Notes under the pieces: model-generated
What the model saw: only the letters and a program-made list of their open reading frames with translations
The model's database searches: none
What the model was told of the DNA's origin: nothing
From: Seriola aureovittata
Lineage: Eukaryota > Chordata > Actinopteri > Carangiformes > Carangidae
Direction of reading: 5' to 3'
DNA: 64,000 nt
Assembly (NCBI RefSeq): GCF_021018895.1
Contig: NC_079373.1
Coordinates: 22,373,501-22,437,500 of the forward strand
Part shown: in pieces, positions 28,865 through 42,151 of the stretch
How positions within the stretch are numbered: position 1 is the stretch's first letter
Layout of the letters: the number at the start of each line of letters is the position of its first letter
Position numbers and translations under genes: made by a program

Positions 28865-31666
28865 GCACGCCCACACGCCCCGTAATATCCTCCCTCTTTG
28901 TCCCCTCCTCTCTCCCGCCCTTCCTGCCCTCCTCCTCCCTCCTCGTTCCTGTTCCTTTGACACTGCTGTGGAAATGATGATGGTGATGATGACGATGATG
29001 ATTCTGCTGATTATTTAAAGAAAAAAGAAAGAAAAATGCAACTAGGTACATATTAATAATGAGGATAATTTAAAAAAAAAAATAGGCATACGTATATATA
29101 AATATATATATATATAATGTTTTTAGTTCTTGTCTCTTCTCTTCCCGCTCCGACTTCTCCTCCTGATGTCCTTTGGCCTGCTGCCAAGCAAACAAATTTG
29201 TTTTAGTAGAAAACATGAGACCCTGCAGCCTTGAAAACTTCTTGAACAAAGTCGATGAAAGCCTCCGTTCCTGTTCTCCTCTCTTTTTCTTTCTCAGTGT
29301 CTTTTGTTGGTAACAAAAACAAAACCTGTACTTTTTTTGCAGATTTTTTTTTTTTATTATTATGAATATGAATATGACTTCTGTTTTATTTTTGTTGATC
29401 ATGTGTGTATTTATTACATGAGTATAAGTCTGTACACTGATTTTTATTCACATTTTGCCTCACCTGACACCTTTATTTGTTATTATTTCGTTTGTTTTTT
29501 TTGCTAGAGTAGTGATTATGTAATAACGATTTTTGCGGAAATCTGTGAAAATGTCAATAACAAAAACAAACACCAGACAGGTCAGCCAAAACCTTACAAA
29601 CAACTCTCGAGACCTGCTGAAACTGACAACGCCGATTTTAACATTAGTCTTTTGTTTACATTAGCCAAGACATTTCAAGATGTTTGTTGTCAATTTCTAA
29701 ATTTTTTGTTTTTAATTAACTTGTATCATTTTACTCCCTGCATTCGAGACCCGGTTTTCATCAACAGGAAGTGAGATTTCCTGTATCCTGAACTTGGCCT
29801 TGGCCATTAGCCAACCGTCGGTCATGGCTGAGCCTGAGAGCCAATAGGAAATGTGCTAAACGTCCTATCAGTGCCATGTAACAGAGGTACTGTACTGTAG
29901 ATAGCTACGCTTTTAGAAGCAAGTACACAACGTTATAACTCTACCTTCCTCACTGTTATAACCTCTAGACCTACTAACGTTCTCCATGTAAGGAAACTCA
30001 CTCTTGGTTTGATAATGGTTGATTAATTTATTAATGTATTTATTGATTGATTGCCTGTCCTACACATACCTATCTGTTTCTCTCTATCTCTCTCTCCCTC
30101 TCTCTCTCTCTCTTCATTTACACACCACCATGCCTTTACTTCTCTCAACTCCATCCATCTCTCTTTCGTTCTGCCTTGTTTTGGCATGATGCCCAGATTT
30201 CGGGGGTGGGTCAAAAGCCCCCATCTTTTTTGCCAACCCTTCTCTCCCTCCCTCCTCTTCTCCTGTTCCTTCTGAAGCCCTGACACAGATAGCATGAGAT
30301 ACTCAAGCCTTTGTATAAAGAGACCAGTTAAAAAAGAAAAGAAAAAAAAAGAAAAAAAAAAAGCTTCTCATCGATACTGTTCAGATAATAATAATAATAA
30401 AAAAATACTAATAAAAATTGCAAAAGATAAATAAAAAAGATGAGAAAAAAATACAAAAAAAGAGCTAAGACGATGGATAGCAGCAGCTGCAGGAGAGAGG
30501 CGACTGGTTCATGAACTGGATGGGGCGGGGTCAAATCTGAAAAAAAAAAAGTGAGAGTCGTAGTTTCGAAGGGTAGAAAAGTCATGTGGGAGGCTTGGAA
30601 GAAGCAGTGTAGATTTTGGGATTCTTGCCATGACACGTAGAATTCATAGTCAAAAAATCTACACTTATTACTACAATAATTAATAAAAACTGATGAACAT
30701 GGGTATTACCACAATATCGACAACAACAACGATCGTGATAATCCTGTAATATTCTCAAAAGATAATCTTTCTTGTGCTTTGTAGCTACAGAACATTTTTC
30801 TCTATATCTCCCTTTTTTAAATAAAAAGATGTTTTGCAAAGCGTTCCAGTTTGACAGCGAGCTGATGTGGAACCGCGGCGATCTCAGACCGACCCCGTGT
30901 TGTTGTAATGCTCTGAACTGTGCCCCACCCCCCTTCTCCTTTTACCGTTTTGCCTGTTTCCCTGCATTAGAACCGTGTCCTCACTTTAGCCTGACTCAGA
31001 ACGACTAAATATAATATTATAACAATATCTATTTTTTATTATTTCAGAAAAAAACAAACCACTTTTTTTTGGGGAGAGCACGTTTCTCGCTGCGTTCGCT
31101 AGTTAGGGACGCCGCATGTACACACATCAATGCTGTATAAAGTCATGCTCCTTTCTTCTTCTACTACTTCTACTTCTTCTTCTCTCTGTCTCTTTTCAGT
31201 TTGACACACACCTTCCAGGTCTACAATGAAAAGCACAGTTCTCACGTCTCACACACACACACTTTTTCACACTCACACACATACACACACAATAAGTAGA
31301 TTTGGAAATTTGTTATCTATTCATACCTAATCTATGTTACCCCTCATCAATCTATCTACCCATCTATCTATATAGACCTCTCTTTCTTGCCTTCTTGAGT
31401 TCTAGTTTTTAAAAGAGAAAACAACTGTGTATAATGACATGATATACCTGTTTTTGGCATTCTGTTCCTGTTACCTTCATTATTTTTTATTTGACCTCCT
31501 CTATGTTCTGTTCTTTACCCAGTGAATGCTTTTTTCTGTGCAGCTTTTTTTCTCTCTCTCTCTCCCTGTACTCCTCTTTAGTGAATGGTTGTTATTTCAT
31601 GTGGGATGTCCGTGCTGGAAAAACCAATCGAATGTAGTGTTTACATTAAAAAGCCACTGTTTTCAT
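28865..31666 (+). other. probable 3' UTR of the gnao1 A isoform
   Basis: The sequence follows the 8A stop and is T- and A-rich with many homopolymer runs and (TC)n stretches, and no other coding frame. A well-placed poly(A) signal ATTAAA lies at 31645-31650, with a GU-rich element (gtgtctgtgttttc) about 50 bp downstream. AATAAA-like hexamers also occur near 30819. In human GNAO1 the A transcript has an extra non-coding exon; whether this fish 3' UTR is contiguous or spliced cannot be seen. Confidence 0.45.
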
Positions 31667-32509
31667 GACTACAAAAAAGCCAACCTCTTCTCACTGTGTC
31701 TGTGTTTTCACCTCTCAGCTCCCGAGCCGTGTCGCTCAGATAGCTCAGCTCGACTGAAGATACAAAGAGTTTGTGAAATCCTCTAACTTAAAGAAGATGG
31801 TGAAAATAGTCTTTTTTTCATTTAAAGGCTGTAAATAGCTCACCAGCAGAAATGTGAGACACTACCACTATCGGTTTCATATCTGACACGAATCGAGTTT
31901 CAGGATTATTGTTGATGAACACTGTGACACACAATGAAAGGGGCCTGATGATCTCTTGTAATTGCATTTTGATAAAATGTCACTGTTCACAGCTGGCGCA
32001 TCCAATAGGCAGAAACAGGCAACCTGATCCTGCAGCAATCAAAGAGGGAGAAAATTAATTATCTCAGGACACAAAATATCAATTTTTAAAAATGTACCAG
32101 GCTGACCCGTGTAACTCTGCCGCAACCACACTTTAATCTCCAGAAAACTTGTCCAGAGGTTGTTCCGTCACGGCTCTTGCATGCACTGAGATTTTTCAAA
32201 GTGCACAGGTCTCCTTTTTCTCCACAGTGACTGATTAGATTTTAACGACGTGGAATAAAGAGGGGCCAAATGAGAACCAAAGGTTTGAGTAAATTTATTA
32301 ATCTACAGTCATGGTGACTGCGTGTTAAAACTGGCCGTCATTCCCGTCAGTTATGATGTAAGATTTTACTACTTTCTAAAATTTTAATTCCTGATTGGAG
32401 AGGTGGCAACAACGCTACAGCTTTACAAGCAGTCGTTCAACGGTCCCGTAGGCAGCAGTATTAGCTCACAGACACTCAGACAGATGTTAGCACTGGGAGT
32501 CTAGGGATG

Positions 32510-32760
32510 GCAGTGCCACTCTGTTGGTCCACCTCTTTAGTCCAGGCTGAGATACTTTTAACAACCTCAGACATTCAGACAATGGATGGATATCCATGAA
32601 ATTTGGTACACACATTCATGCTGCCCTATGATCCCTTAACTTTTCATCTAGCACAATCATAAAGCTTTGATTTGTCTAGTACTTTGGTTTTTGCCCAAAT
32701 AGCTTTTCTTTTAGTGCCAATTAGCACATGCTAACATACTAAACTACCGGTGAACACAGA
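32510..32760 (+). repeat. fish interspersed repeat fragment
   Basis: It contains landmarks of a very common teleost dispersed repeat: gatggatatccatgaaattt, ggtacacacattcatg, and gccaattagcacatgctaac with atactaaacta. It is truncated and diverged. It resembles the 3' end of a non-LTR retroelement, from memory and without a search. Confidence 0.5.
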
Positions 32761-34514
32761 ATTTTTAAAGGGATGAAAAATGGAAAGGCTGTGGAAACGA
32801 TGGTTTCAAGTTTGAAATATCTGCCCCACACACACACAAACACACACACAAACATGTTGCTTCCTGTACTTCTCTCAGTTGACCCCCATGGGGGAGGAAG
32901 TCATGAAGTGAGTTGACATATTTCAGGAAGACAAACAAACACACTTTTTCTATCAGTTTTTCACACAATCTAAGTCTCACACACACACACACACACTCAC
33001 ACACACACACACACACACACTCAAACACAACACATAATAAGCATATAGTCTGCACTGAGGAGAATTGGTGTTCGCCCGCCTGCTTGCGTTACACTATATA
33101 GACTCCCAAACCACCAATTCTTTTTCACTCACACTCTGTCAGCAGGAAATGGGATTTACTCACATCCAATGGTATTGGTGGTATTACAAGAATGTTCTCC
33201 AAAGAACACAACAGACACACACACACACACACACACTGTACAGTTGTACGACCTCATGGTAGCTTGATTTCATCTGTGCCGATGATGCATATATCTGTGT
33301 CTCTGTGGTCCAAACACACACACACACTCACACACAAGGAGCCGTGTCATGTTGGTAAACTCATATCAAGCTGGGGGGTGATCCATACAGTACTCACACT
33401 TCACTATACAACACTCACTCAGGCCTCTTATAAAGGTGTATCTCAACTGTACTGTACGTATTATTGAAATGAAACATCACACACACACACACACACACAC
33501 ACAGGTCAGATAGATCCGTGTCATGGCAGATAGAAAAGTAAATGTGAGCTGGAGTGATAGGAGGCAGAGCGAGGTTGTGTCAGACTATTCATTCACACAT
33601 GAGGAGAGAGCGAGTGGAGGGAGAGAGGAGTCTTTCATCCTTGTTGCTGTGGCAGGAGCTGCAAGGAAAAGGCTGGTTCACTGGGTTCAAGCATAACAGA
33701 GAGAGGAGGAGAGAGGCTGTTCAGACAGAGAGAGCCATCAGACAACAGAGAGGAGGGATGGAGGGGGTGTAAGGAAGGAAAGGTCTGAATCTTATCTGCT
33801 CCCCTCACACTAATTGCTTTAAAAAAAGAACTCAATCTCCCTTCATACCTCTAATGTCCCTCTTTCTCAGCATACAAGGGTTGCTCCGATGTTTTTCAGA
33901 TTTGATGAATAAGTTCTTCATCTTTAGCTGCTGGTTTGTTTGCTCGTTTAGATCCGCATTAGCTGTGGTTTTAAATCAGCTGCTCTTCCTCTGGTCTACA
34001 TGAGGATTTCACACACAATGAGAAACAGCACACGTCTACAGCCATGAAGACATTCACTCCACGATTTATATAAAATAAATAATAATAATTAGATTAGATA
34101 GAGCACAAGAAGACAAACACATCAAAGAAAATACATGTATCGGTGTTACTGTAACAGTATCAACTACTAACTTTGTAGCTGTGATACTGCAGTTCTCCCT
34201 GTTATCCACGGTACTTGTATTGATCCTTTAAACAACACAAGGTTCTCGGGCCATGTTCAGCTGGACAACAGCACTGCATGGATAAAACACACAGCCCCCC
34301 CCCTTAAGACAAAGAGCTTCTCACCATCATTGCATCGAAAAATAAAATGACTGTCACGTAGTGGTATTATAAACTGCTCGTATTATATGCAGTGTTTTGG
34401 TGTCTGATAAGCCCTCACATTTATGACTCCCTTCCCTTATGAACCCCTTAAGTTGTCTTTATGTTGCTGTTGTGCATGGGCTGTTATATAGTTTGTAGAT
34501 TTGTGAATACTAAA

Positions 34515-34538
34515 AATAATAATAATAATAATAATAAT
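34515..34538. repeat. (AAT)n microsatellite
   Basis: About eight AAT units are present. Confidence 0.9.
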
Positions 34539-34696
34539 GATGATGACTCTACTCAGTCACTGGAGCCACAGGAATATCAAATGAGTTTCAATAATTTATA
34601 GTAATGCTTTAAGGACTAAGTGAGAGAGTGAGTGAGCTTCAGAGATGTTGATAGATGTGTGTTTGAGCCGGGATCACTGCTTCCATCTGCGGTGCA

Positions 34697-34815
34697 GTCT
34701 TTATGCTAAGCTGAGCTAAGCTAATGGACTCTTTGCTCTAGCAGCATGTTTAAAGAGCAGACAAGAGCGTTTTCAATCTTCTCATTTGGGAGTGAATAAT
34801 TGTATCTCCTAAAAA
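34697..34815. repeat. fragment related to the MITE at 26562-27090
   Basis: It shares the gctaagctgagctaagctaa motif and the gacaagagcgttttcaatct-tctca motif with the right half of the fish MITE family, in the same order. No TIRs are visible. Confidence 0.45.
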
Positions 34816-36038
34816 GTTAAAAATGATCTATGGTCATTTCACATAAACAGAAAAAGAGAGAGATGGAAGAGGTGGAATAAAAAGCAAATACAAGACAATG
34901 AAGGAGGATCAGGAGGCTTGAGGACATAGACCCACAGATATCAAAAGCAGAACAGAGGCCACAGCAGAAGAAAGGAGCAGATATTGATTTTTAATTTGGC
35001 AGGGTGAAAACTGACAGGGAAAAATTCACTTGTGAGTAAAGTGACTGACAGCTGCATTAGAGAATCGAGTGTCAAGAATCTTAAATCGTACCCAGAGTGA
35101 CCTCACCTCCGTGCTGAGATATTTTTAAATCCTTGGGAAAACATCAATGAATCATCATCAAGTGAAACAGATAATAACAGCAGTCACATCTGCTTCCTGC
35201 CTAATTGAAACAGACACAGCGCCTAATTTATACCAAACTGAGAAGGACTGCGACGGCAAAGACTTTCTTTCTTCTTCTTTTTTACTGAATAAAAAGCCAG
35301 AGTGCGACTTTGTGTTGTCTGATCAAGAGGAGATGGTGCACGAAACAGGCTCTTTTTCTTTGAGTTTTTCTCTTTTAGAAAATAACAAACAAACGACATT
35401 CTACCACACAGCACTTTGAATTTTATTATCTCGAGTCATGCCGTCTCACACGTACTTTTGCACAACTCACAGTTATAAAAACAGTCATTTTGCTGAAGGC
35501 ACATGGGAAAAACCAACCTACGCTGAGTGATGATTTCCAATACAAAACATTTTTTTCAAATTTGCTCTGGATGCAGGTAAATGAATATTGAGTTCTCCTG
35601 CGTAATTTTGTGCATGACAGTCCCCACTGGCATGTACAAAATCATTTGCAGTGCTTGATTTAGTGCATGATCTTTACTAGAGCAGTCATTTTAATAGCCA
35701 AGAGTACAAAGTAATACCAGAAATATGATTCTCATTGCCATCCTGCAAGCCATTATAATCAATAAAGGAAGATGGGTTTTATATGGAAATGGAAATCCCT
35801 GTCAGATTTAATTTAGCATACTTTGTGATAGTTTAATAACCCACTTGGTCTCACTTGTCAGGTTTTTTCCACATAGTTAAAAAGGCTTCTCAGGTCTCAC
35901 CAACAACAAAGCCCACAAATAAAAGTAAAGTTCTATAAGCTTTTCAGCAGCAAAATACATTAGGACACATTCTTGTTTGGGTTTGCGCTGTGCTCCAGAA
36001 TATTGGATTTGAAATGAAACTGTGAGTATGAGGTTAAA

Positions 36039-36404
36039 GTGCTGACTCAGCCACAACAATATCATCCAGGGTCCTTGCCTGTCTGTCATTTTCAAGTCTC
36101 AAGGAGTCATCACTCTTTAGAAACCTTTCAATGCCTTAAGATTTTTCTGGTAAAGCCTGGAAACAGGGAGACTAAAGCGGTGTGTGATATCAATACAGCG
36201 GGGGAACACTACATTGGTGAAACAGTCAGCACCATGGACAAGAAACTGAATGAACGCTGGAAACAGGAAAAAATGGTCACAGTATTGAGTTTGCACCTTG
36301 GAACAGACACAGTGTGCATGCATCTGAAAGCATCTAATCCCAGTAATTTTAGGTCAAAACTGGCAAAGAGCTGCATAACAACAGGCGTTTGCAGTCATGA
36401 TTAA
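36039..36404 (+). pseudogene. possible retroelement GIY-YIG endonuclease remnant
   Basis: A 121-codon open frame contains CDINTAGEHYIGETVSTMDK followed by KLNERWKQEK and, further on, LHLGTD. The order Cys, YIGET, a Leu...Arg basic helix, and an H-containing segment resembles the GIY-YIG endonuclease region of Penelope-like elements or its relatives. The GIY half is not clear and the frame starts without context. It has no splice support as a host exon. I hold this loosely; it may be chance. Confidence 0.25.
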
Positions 36405-37679
36405 CGGGCCTTGCTTCTTCAAAGAGTATCATAGATAAGGTTGAGATTAGTAGGAGGTAGCAATGGATCATCCGAGTCAATGCAAACATTTTGTTGTCAT
36501 GTTGGTAGCTTTTAGTAGACATCCCTTTGTCTTCAGGTTAGTTTTCTCAAATATCAATGATATACTGTAATTATCGTCAAAGCAAGTTAACCATGAGCTG
36601 TATTTTGTCTCACTTGCCAAGACGTTGCTGTTTCATAGTTTTAAAGTTTACTTTTTTTGCTAGCATTGCTTTTTAGCACAGAAAAAAAAACTGTGTAGGT
36701 TAGACTGAAAATGTAAAAAGTGTGGGAGTGAAGAAGCAAAGAGGAGAAGTGGAGAGGTGGGAGCGAGTGAGAAGAGAGGTAGAGGGAGACGAGGACAAGA
36801 AGGGGGAGTGCATCTTATCGCCTGTCAGAGCACTGCTAAAAAAGAGGCCTGTATCGAGATCAAGCAGAATTAGCAATCATAATTCACCTTGAGATGTTTA
36901 GCCAGGAGCCTGCCAACTTAATGAACCTGGCCCACTGCCAGTGCTAATCCACAAAAGCACCTGTATTACAGTTCATCTTTAATAAGTGACTGTACATACA
37001 ACAACAGCAAAAGGCAAAACTTTAATTTGCTGTTTCACAGATAATGCTTTATGTCTCTGATATGAAACTGATGCAGCTTTCTAAGCATGGGAAACATAAA
37101 GCAGCTGGAAACATACTAACATTAGCTGTTAACTTTGGCCACTATATTACTCAGATATTGCCATAACAAGTTCATAATTATAATTGCAACACATTCACAA
37201 CTGCTTATATAGTCCCTTTCTCTACTGAACAATTAGCCTGGGCAGAACTAAACTTCATTAAAGGGGTCTAAATCTATCTCATTTAAAAAGATCAAATGAC
37301 AAAAATGTACTTTTATCAGAAAACATCAACAGTACGAACAACATGTAAATTATAATTTTGTAAACAAACTGTATAATCGTTCAAAGCGGACAAATACTTA
37401 TAAACAAAGTATAATAACTTATGGCCACCCCCACAGTCATGGTATAACCTTTGACATCATTGATGACATCAGCAGGAGCATAAAACAGGGAAGTGTTTGG
37501 CTGCCAGCCTCTAAAGTAACTCCTGGACTGTGGTGAGTATGAAGGATTGCACAGATTAAATTTACATAGTAGAACTTTATCAAACCAAAAAATAGTGATG
37601 GTAACTGTAACACAAAACAATGCTAACCACAAGATTAAGTTAAAAACAAAGCATGAGATGTGTGTTCTCACAGTTGCTG

Positions 37680-38110
37680 TATACACCCTCACACTAGCTT
37701 TAGCTAACCTCTGGACATTAGACTAGCATAAGCTGCAAACCTTTGGACCTTACAACTACAAAGATAGCTTTAGCTGCTCCTAACCTCTGAATGTTACAAG
37801 GCTAGCTTTAGCTACTAACTCTTGGACAACAACAACATTGAGCTACACAGTGCCAATAACATTACCTGCTAACTTTGGTCTTAATAAACTTAATGGTAAG
37901 ATAAAATGAAAGCATGTCAGTAACGTTAGCCACTAACTTGTGGAACACAAGATTAGCACGAAGCTAAGTCATGCAGTGCCACTAACATTAATCAGATATC
38001 ATGAGGCTAGCATTAGCTGCCAAATTTATAATCTCTGGAGAATATAAAGCTAGCTGTTAACTAGCTAGCTGTTAACTTCTGAACATTTCAAGGCTAGCTA
38101 ATGCACTTCT
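37680..38110. repeat. degenerate tandem block of GCTAGCTTTAGCT-type units
   Basis: Variants of gctagctttagctactaac plus ctctggacattac recur with irregular spacing of roughly 45-60 bp through the block, with internal gaps. This suggests an old minisatellite. Confidence 0.55.
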
Positions 38111-39579
38111 CTACAAAGTGTTATGGAAAATTCATGTCGCGGTGAGAAAAACATCAAAGACAGAAAACTTAATAACATTAATTTAACATGTTGTTAATCA
38201 CAAGTAAATGCATAAACAAAAGCAAAATACATGTAACAATGTGTTGTATGTATTAACTTCAGGCATTTTGAATTTTCCAGACCCATAAAGTATGTAAAAG
38301 TTTGCGGACACGGTTTGCACTTTGCACTTCACAGGCAGGTGAACAAACAGAAACCCGTGTACTGTAAGCACACCTTTGTCACAGCTGTAAAAACTACAAC
38401 GCCCAACAGCCTCTGGCTCTGCCCAGACTCAGTGGCAGCCTGAAGACGGTGTCTGTCAAGATGCAACCCTGTGTCTAATTTTTTTTTTCTGTTGTTTCAT
38501 GTTCGCTTGTGTTTTCACATCAGAGACACAGAGGAGAAATCCTGGACGGTGACGGTGCCGTTATGGGTGAGTTTGTAACACAACATATAACAACAACCTC
38601 AGCAAATCTAGTTAAGTTCAGTTCGGTTTATGACTTCTAAGTCTTTCACATCAGATTTATGCCCAAATTAAATTAAATTATCAACTTTTGAAATTTGCTA
38701 AATCACTGAAAAGTTGCGTGCAAACTGTCAATTTCCCAAAATGTCACTATTACACTATTCCTTTAACTCAACTTTGCTGACCTCTCGTTGTAGCCACAGT
38801 GTATGCAACACAAACAGAATAAGCCTTTCACTTCATGTTCAGTTAAAATCCAACTTAAATGACTTCCCATATTGTTTCTTTGTCTTGTCTCTGTACTGTA
38901 CAGGCAAAGAGTGTCACCAGAAAATCAACCACATTGGCTGTTTGTTGTGTCTGCAATGCATATATCAACACAAAAACAAATGCTGACACCATGTCTTATG
39001 TATCTATATTCATATGCCGTCCTATATGAGTCGGACATCAGTAACAGTGATATTTCTTTGGATGGGGTGATGTGGCACTGTTGATACTGGGGCCCGCACT
39101 TCCTGTTCAAAGAGAGCAGTCAGGCACCCTAAAAAAAAAAGCTGACAGGATAATAGAGGAAGAAGTTCAGTCACAGTCTGGCTTGAAGAAATGAGATTAT
39201 GTGGTTTTGTTTTGTTTTTTTTGTACCTACTTTGGGGATTTAATTAAAGCAGTTTCTTGTTGCATTCAGCTTGTGATAATTACAGTGAATGCATTGGTGA
39301 GAGGTAAATGTCTGAACAGAGTTAAGGAATGATTGTTTTGTACCAGTGAAGATATGTGTCTTTCTTGCATTTCATTATTTTTTCCTTTTAATGAACTCAA
39401 CAATTACAAAATCCTGTAGAAATATATGCAGATGAACCAGGTATAGCGATATTGGGATGGGATGAGAATGAAAGATCCTCCTCTCTTCCTGTCCCCATCT
39501 CTCATTTATACATCCCAACCAGCAGAACATAAAAAGGACTGCCCCTGGCATTAAATCAAGCCAACCTCTTGGCTCTCTG

Positions 39580-39700
39580 CTGTCTGCCCTTCTTCTCTCT
39601 CGCTCTCCTTCTCTTTCCCTCCTTCTCTTTCCCTCCCTCTCTCTTCCTCTCTCTCTCTCTCTCGCTCTCTCTCGCTCTCTCTCTCGCTGTCTCTCTCTCT
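39580..39700. repeat. CT-rich low-complexity tract
   Basis: Irregular (CT)n and CCTTCTCTTTCC runs are present. A second (CT)n run is at 39921-39953. Confidence 0.9.
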
Positions 39701-39918
39701 GAAGTGGAACAGGTGACCCACCTTGTGGTTGGATGAGGGCACTGCACCACCACACCCAGTGATCAGATTGCTGAGTGCAGGACAAGCAGCCAAACACCAG
39801 ACTACATGTGTCATGTAGATTAGATGATGCAGTAGCACATACTGTAGAGGATCGACTCACTGTTACTGCTTAGTGTCTCCTGATCTCATGCTATTGCGTC
39901 CCATCCTTCCTTTCTTCT

Positions 39919-39955
<37 letters not shown>

Positions 39956-41726
39956 TTTCCCGATTGCATGTATTTCATCAGATAGCTAGGTAGTGTCCAT
40001 GCTACTAAATACACACACACACACACACACCAAAAGGTTATTTATAGCACTCTAGCACCACCCTGTTGCTAGGATACCAGCAGCTCACTATTCTCAGACA
40101 TGTAGTTTATGCTTTATGCTTGTTTACAAAAATGAGCATGTTCGGTATGGTTTGTCTGATGGACGTACACACACCCACTCTTTGAGTGTCTGAGAGGAAA
40201 ATTTTGACCTCTGAGCTGACAGTAACCATGGCGAGAGTGTCTAAAAGAATTGCAGAAAAGGAGAGAAAATGCTGACAGTATTTATTTCACGGTCTGACAG
40301 TGTCTGGTTGCTACAGCAACTGCCTTGGCTTCTCAGCAGCATCCCTTCTGTAAGAGGGGAATGTGGCAATGGGTAAACCAGAGGCTCCTCATGGGGAAGA
40401 GAGCTGCTATGTCGCCCTCTACTGGTCCAGAGAGAGCTCAGCAAGGATAATCTGAGCATTTCACACAGGGGCTCAGTTAACATCAGGGAACAGTGCTTTT
40501 CAATGATGGAAAGTTCTTGTTAGTTTATAGTGTTTAATAGTGTTTTCACCATTGCTATTGCAAAATCCCTACAGAGTGCTGCCTTTAATAATCTCAATTT
40601 AATCCAATTTACCATAATTCAAATCCTTGTTAATGCATTAAAAAAGCAGATGTTCTGTTCTGCAGTCAGGGGTAATTATTGTACACCTGACAAATTTGTG
40701 TTGTGAATAAAGTGCAGTCACATGACAACAAGTAACACGCTGTAATAGTACACAGTGATTTACACAAACAGAAGGCCAGCATTATATCACGGTGGAAGCT
40801 GGTGCAGTCTGTGTGCTGCTTTAATCTCAGTGTCCTTGGGTCAGAACCATGGGGGCATGAAGTGATCTGCCACACTGGACTTTTGCACCCTCCAGTGGAA
40901 GTACGAACAAAGACAAAATTTTAAAATTCCACACCGGGTTTGGGTGGTATTTATTTTTTCATACCTTAATACCTAGTAAAATGTATGACAGTATTTGTAA
41001 GAAGAAAAATCTTGCTGGGATTAAATTCTTTTGACCTATGTTATGTTGTAACGCTGTGAATACATTTAATTTAAGTTAATTAAGTTTGATTATTTATTTA
41101 TTATTTTTACATTGGCTAAGTTCATTGTTGTGGTAAATTAATTTATCAACTTTTTTGCAGAATGTTGTTCACAAATATTCAATGCCAAATAAAGAGATGA
41201 AAATAGAGTAAACACATTCTTATGGGCAGGAATATATCATGTTCAGTTAAAGATAGTCTTAGTCTGAGTAGTAGGCCTGTTAAAATTACTTAGCCCCATG
41301 CTACCCTCTTAAGCAATGGATCATCATTTGGTTTAGCACATATAGATCTAGAGGACCTAATAATCCGACAAGCATGTTTCTTTTGTTGGCTCTAGTTGGG
41401 AGCATTGCAGGGTGACAGTGTTCCCTGCGGTGCTGTATAATCATTCAGCTGCTGCCTCGCTATTCGAGCGGGCCAACCTGGACAACAACAGTTTGATTTG
41501 TTACTAACTTTCACCACGACTTTTCTTGTAGGCAAATAATTTCTAAATGGGAGTCCAACTTAGTCTGATCATGGCTACGTGATACCACGAGGATGAGAGT
41601 GTGACGCTGAAAAAACATCAGGATATTACTGGTTTGCTGTCTTTTTCACATCACAGCTACATGTGGCACCATTTGTGTGGTGTGTGTGTTTATTTTTTTG
41701 TTGTCATGAGGAGTAGGAGACCCCCC

Positions 41727-41742
41727 CACACACACACACACA

Positions 41743-41781
<39 letters not shown>
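41727..41781. repeat. (CA)n microsatellite
   Basis: Interrupted CA repeats follow a run of C. Confidence 0.95.
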
Positions 41782-41782
<1 letters not shown>

Positions 41783-41995
41783 CCACCCCCCTTGTCTCTT
41801 CAGCAGGCAGGGCAGACAGACAAACAGACTAGCAGACAGACAGACTGGCTGACCGTAACATTGTAACCGATATACTAAAATACTGGACCATGCGCCCTTC
41901 CAAATTTGTCTTCCAGCCACGGGATCCCACCGTCTGAACAGGAATAAACACACACACACACACATGCAGACGTCTCCCCTGCTCTATACTGTACG

Positions 41996-42151
<156 letters not shown>

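Noticed and set aside
37680..38110. CRISPR-like repeat spacing
   Set aside because: The units are diverged and irregular, and the DNA is clearly vertebrate.
38714..38986. Frame with a Cys/His-rich end (KECHQKINHIGCLLCLQCIY)
   Set aside because: The Cys/His spacing fits no zinc-finger type I know, and no splice-supported exon context exists beyond a possible chance acceptor.
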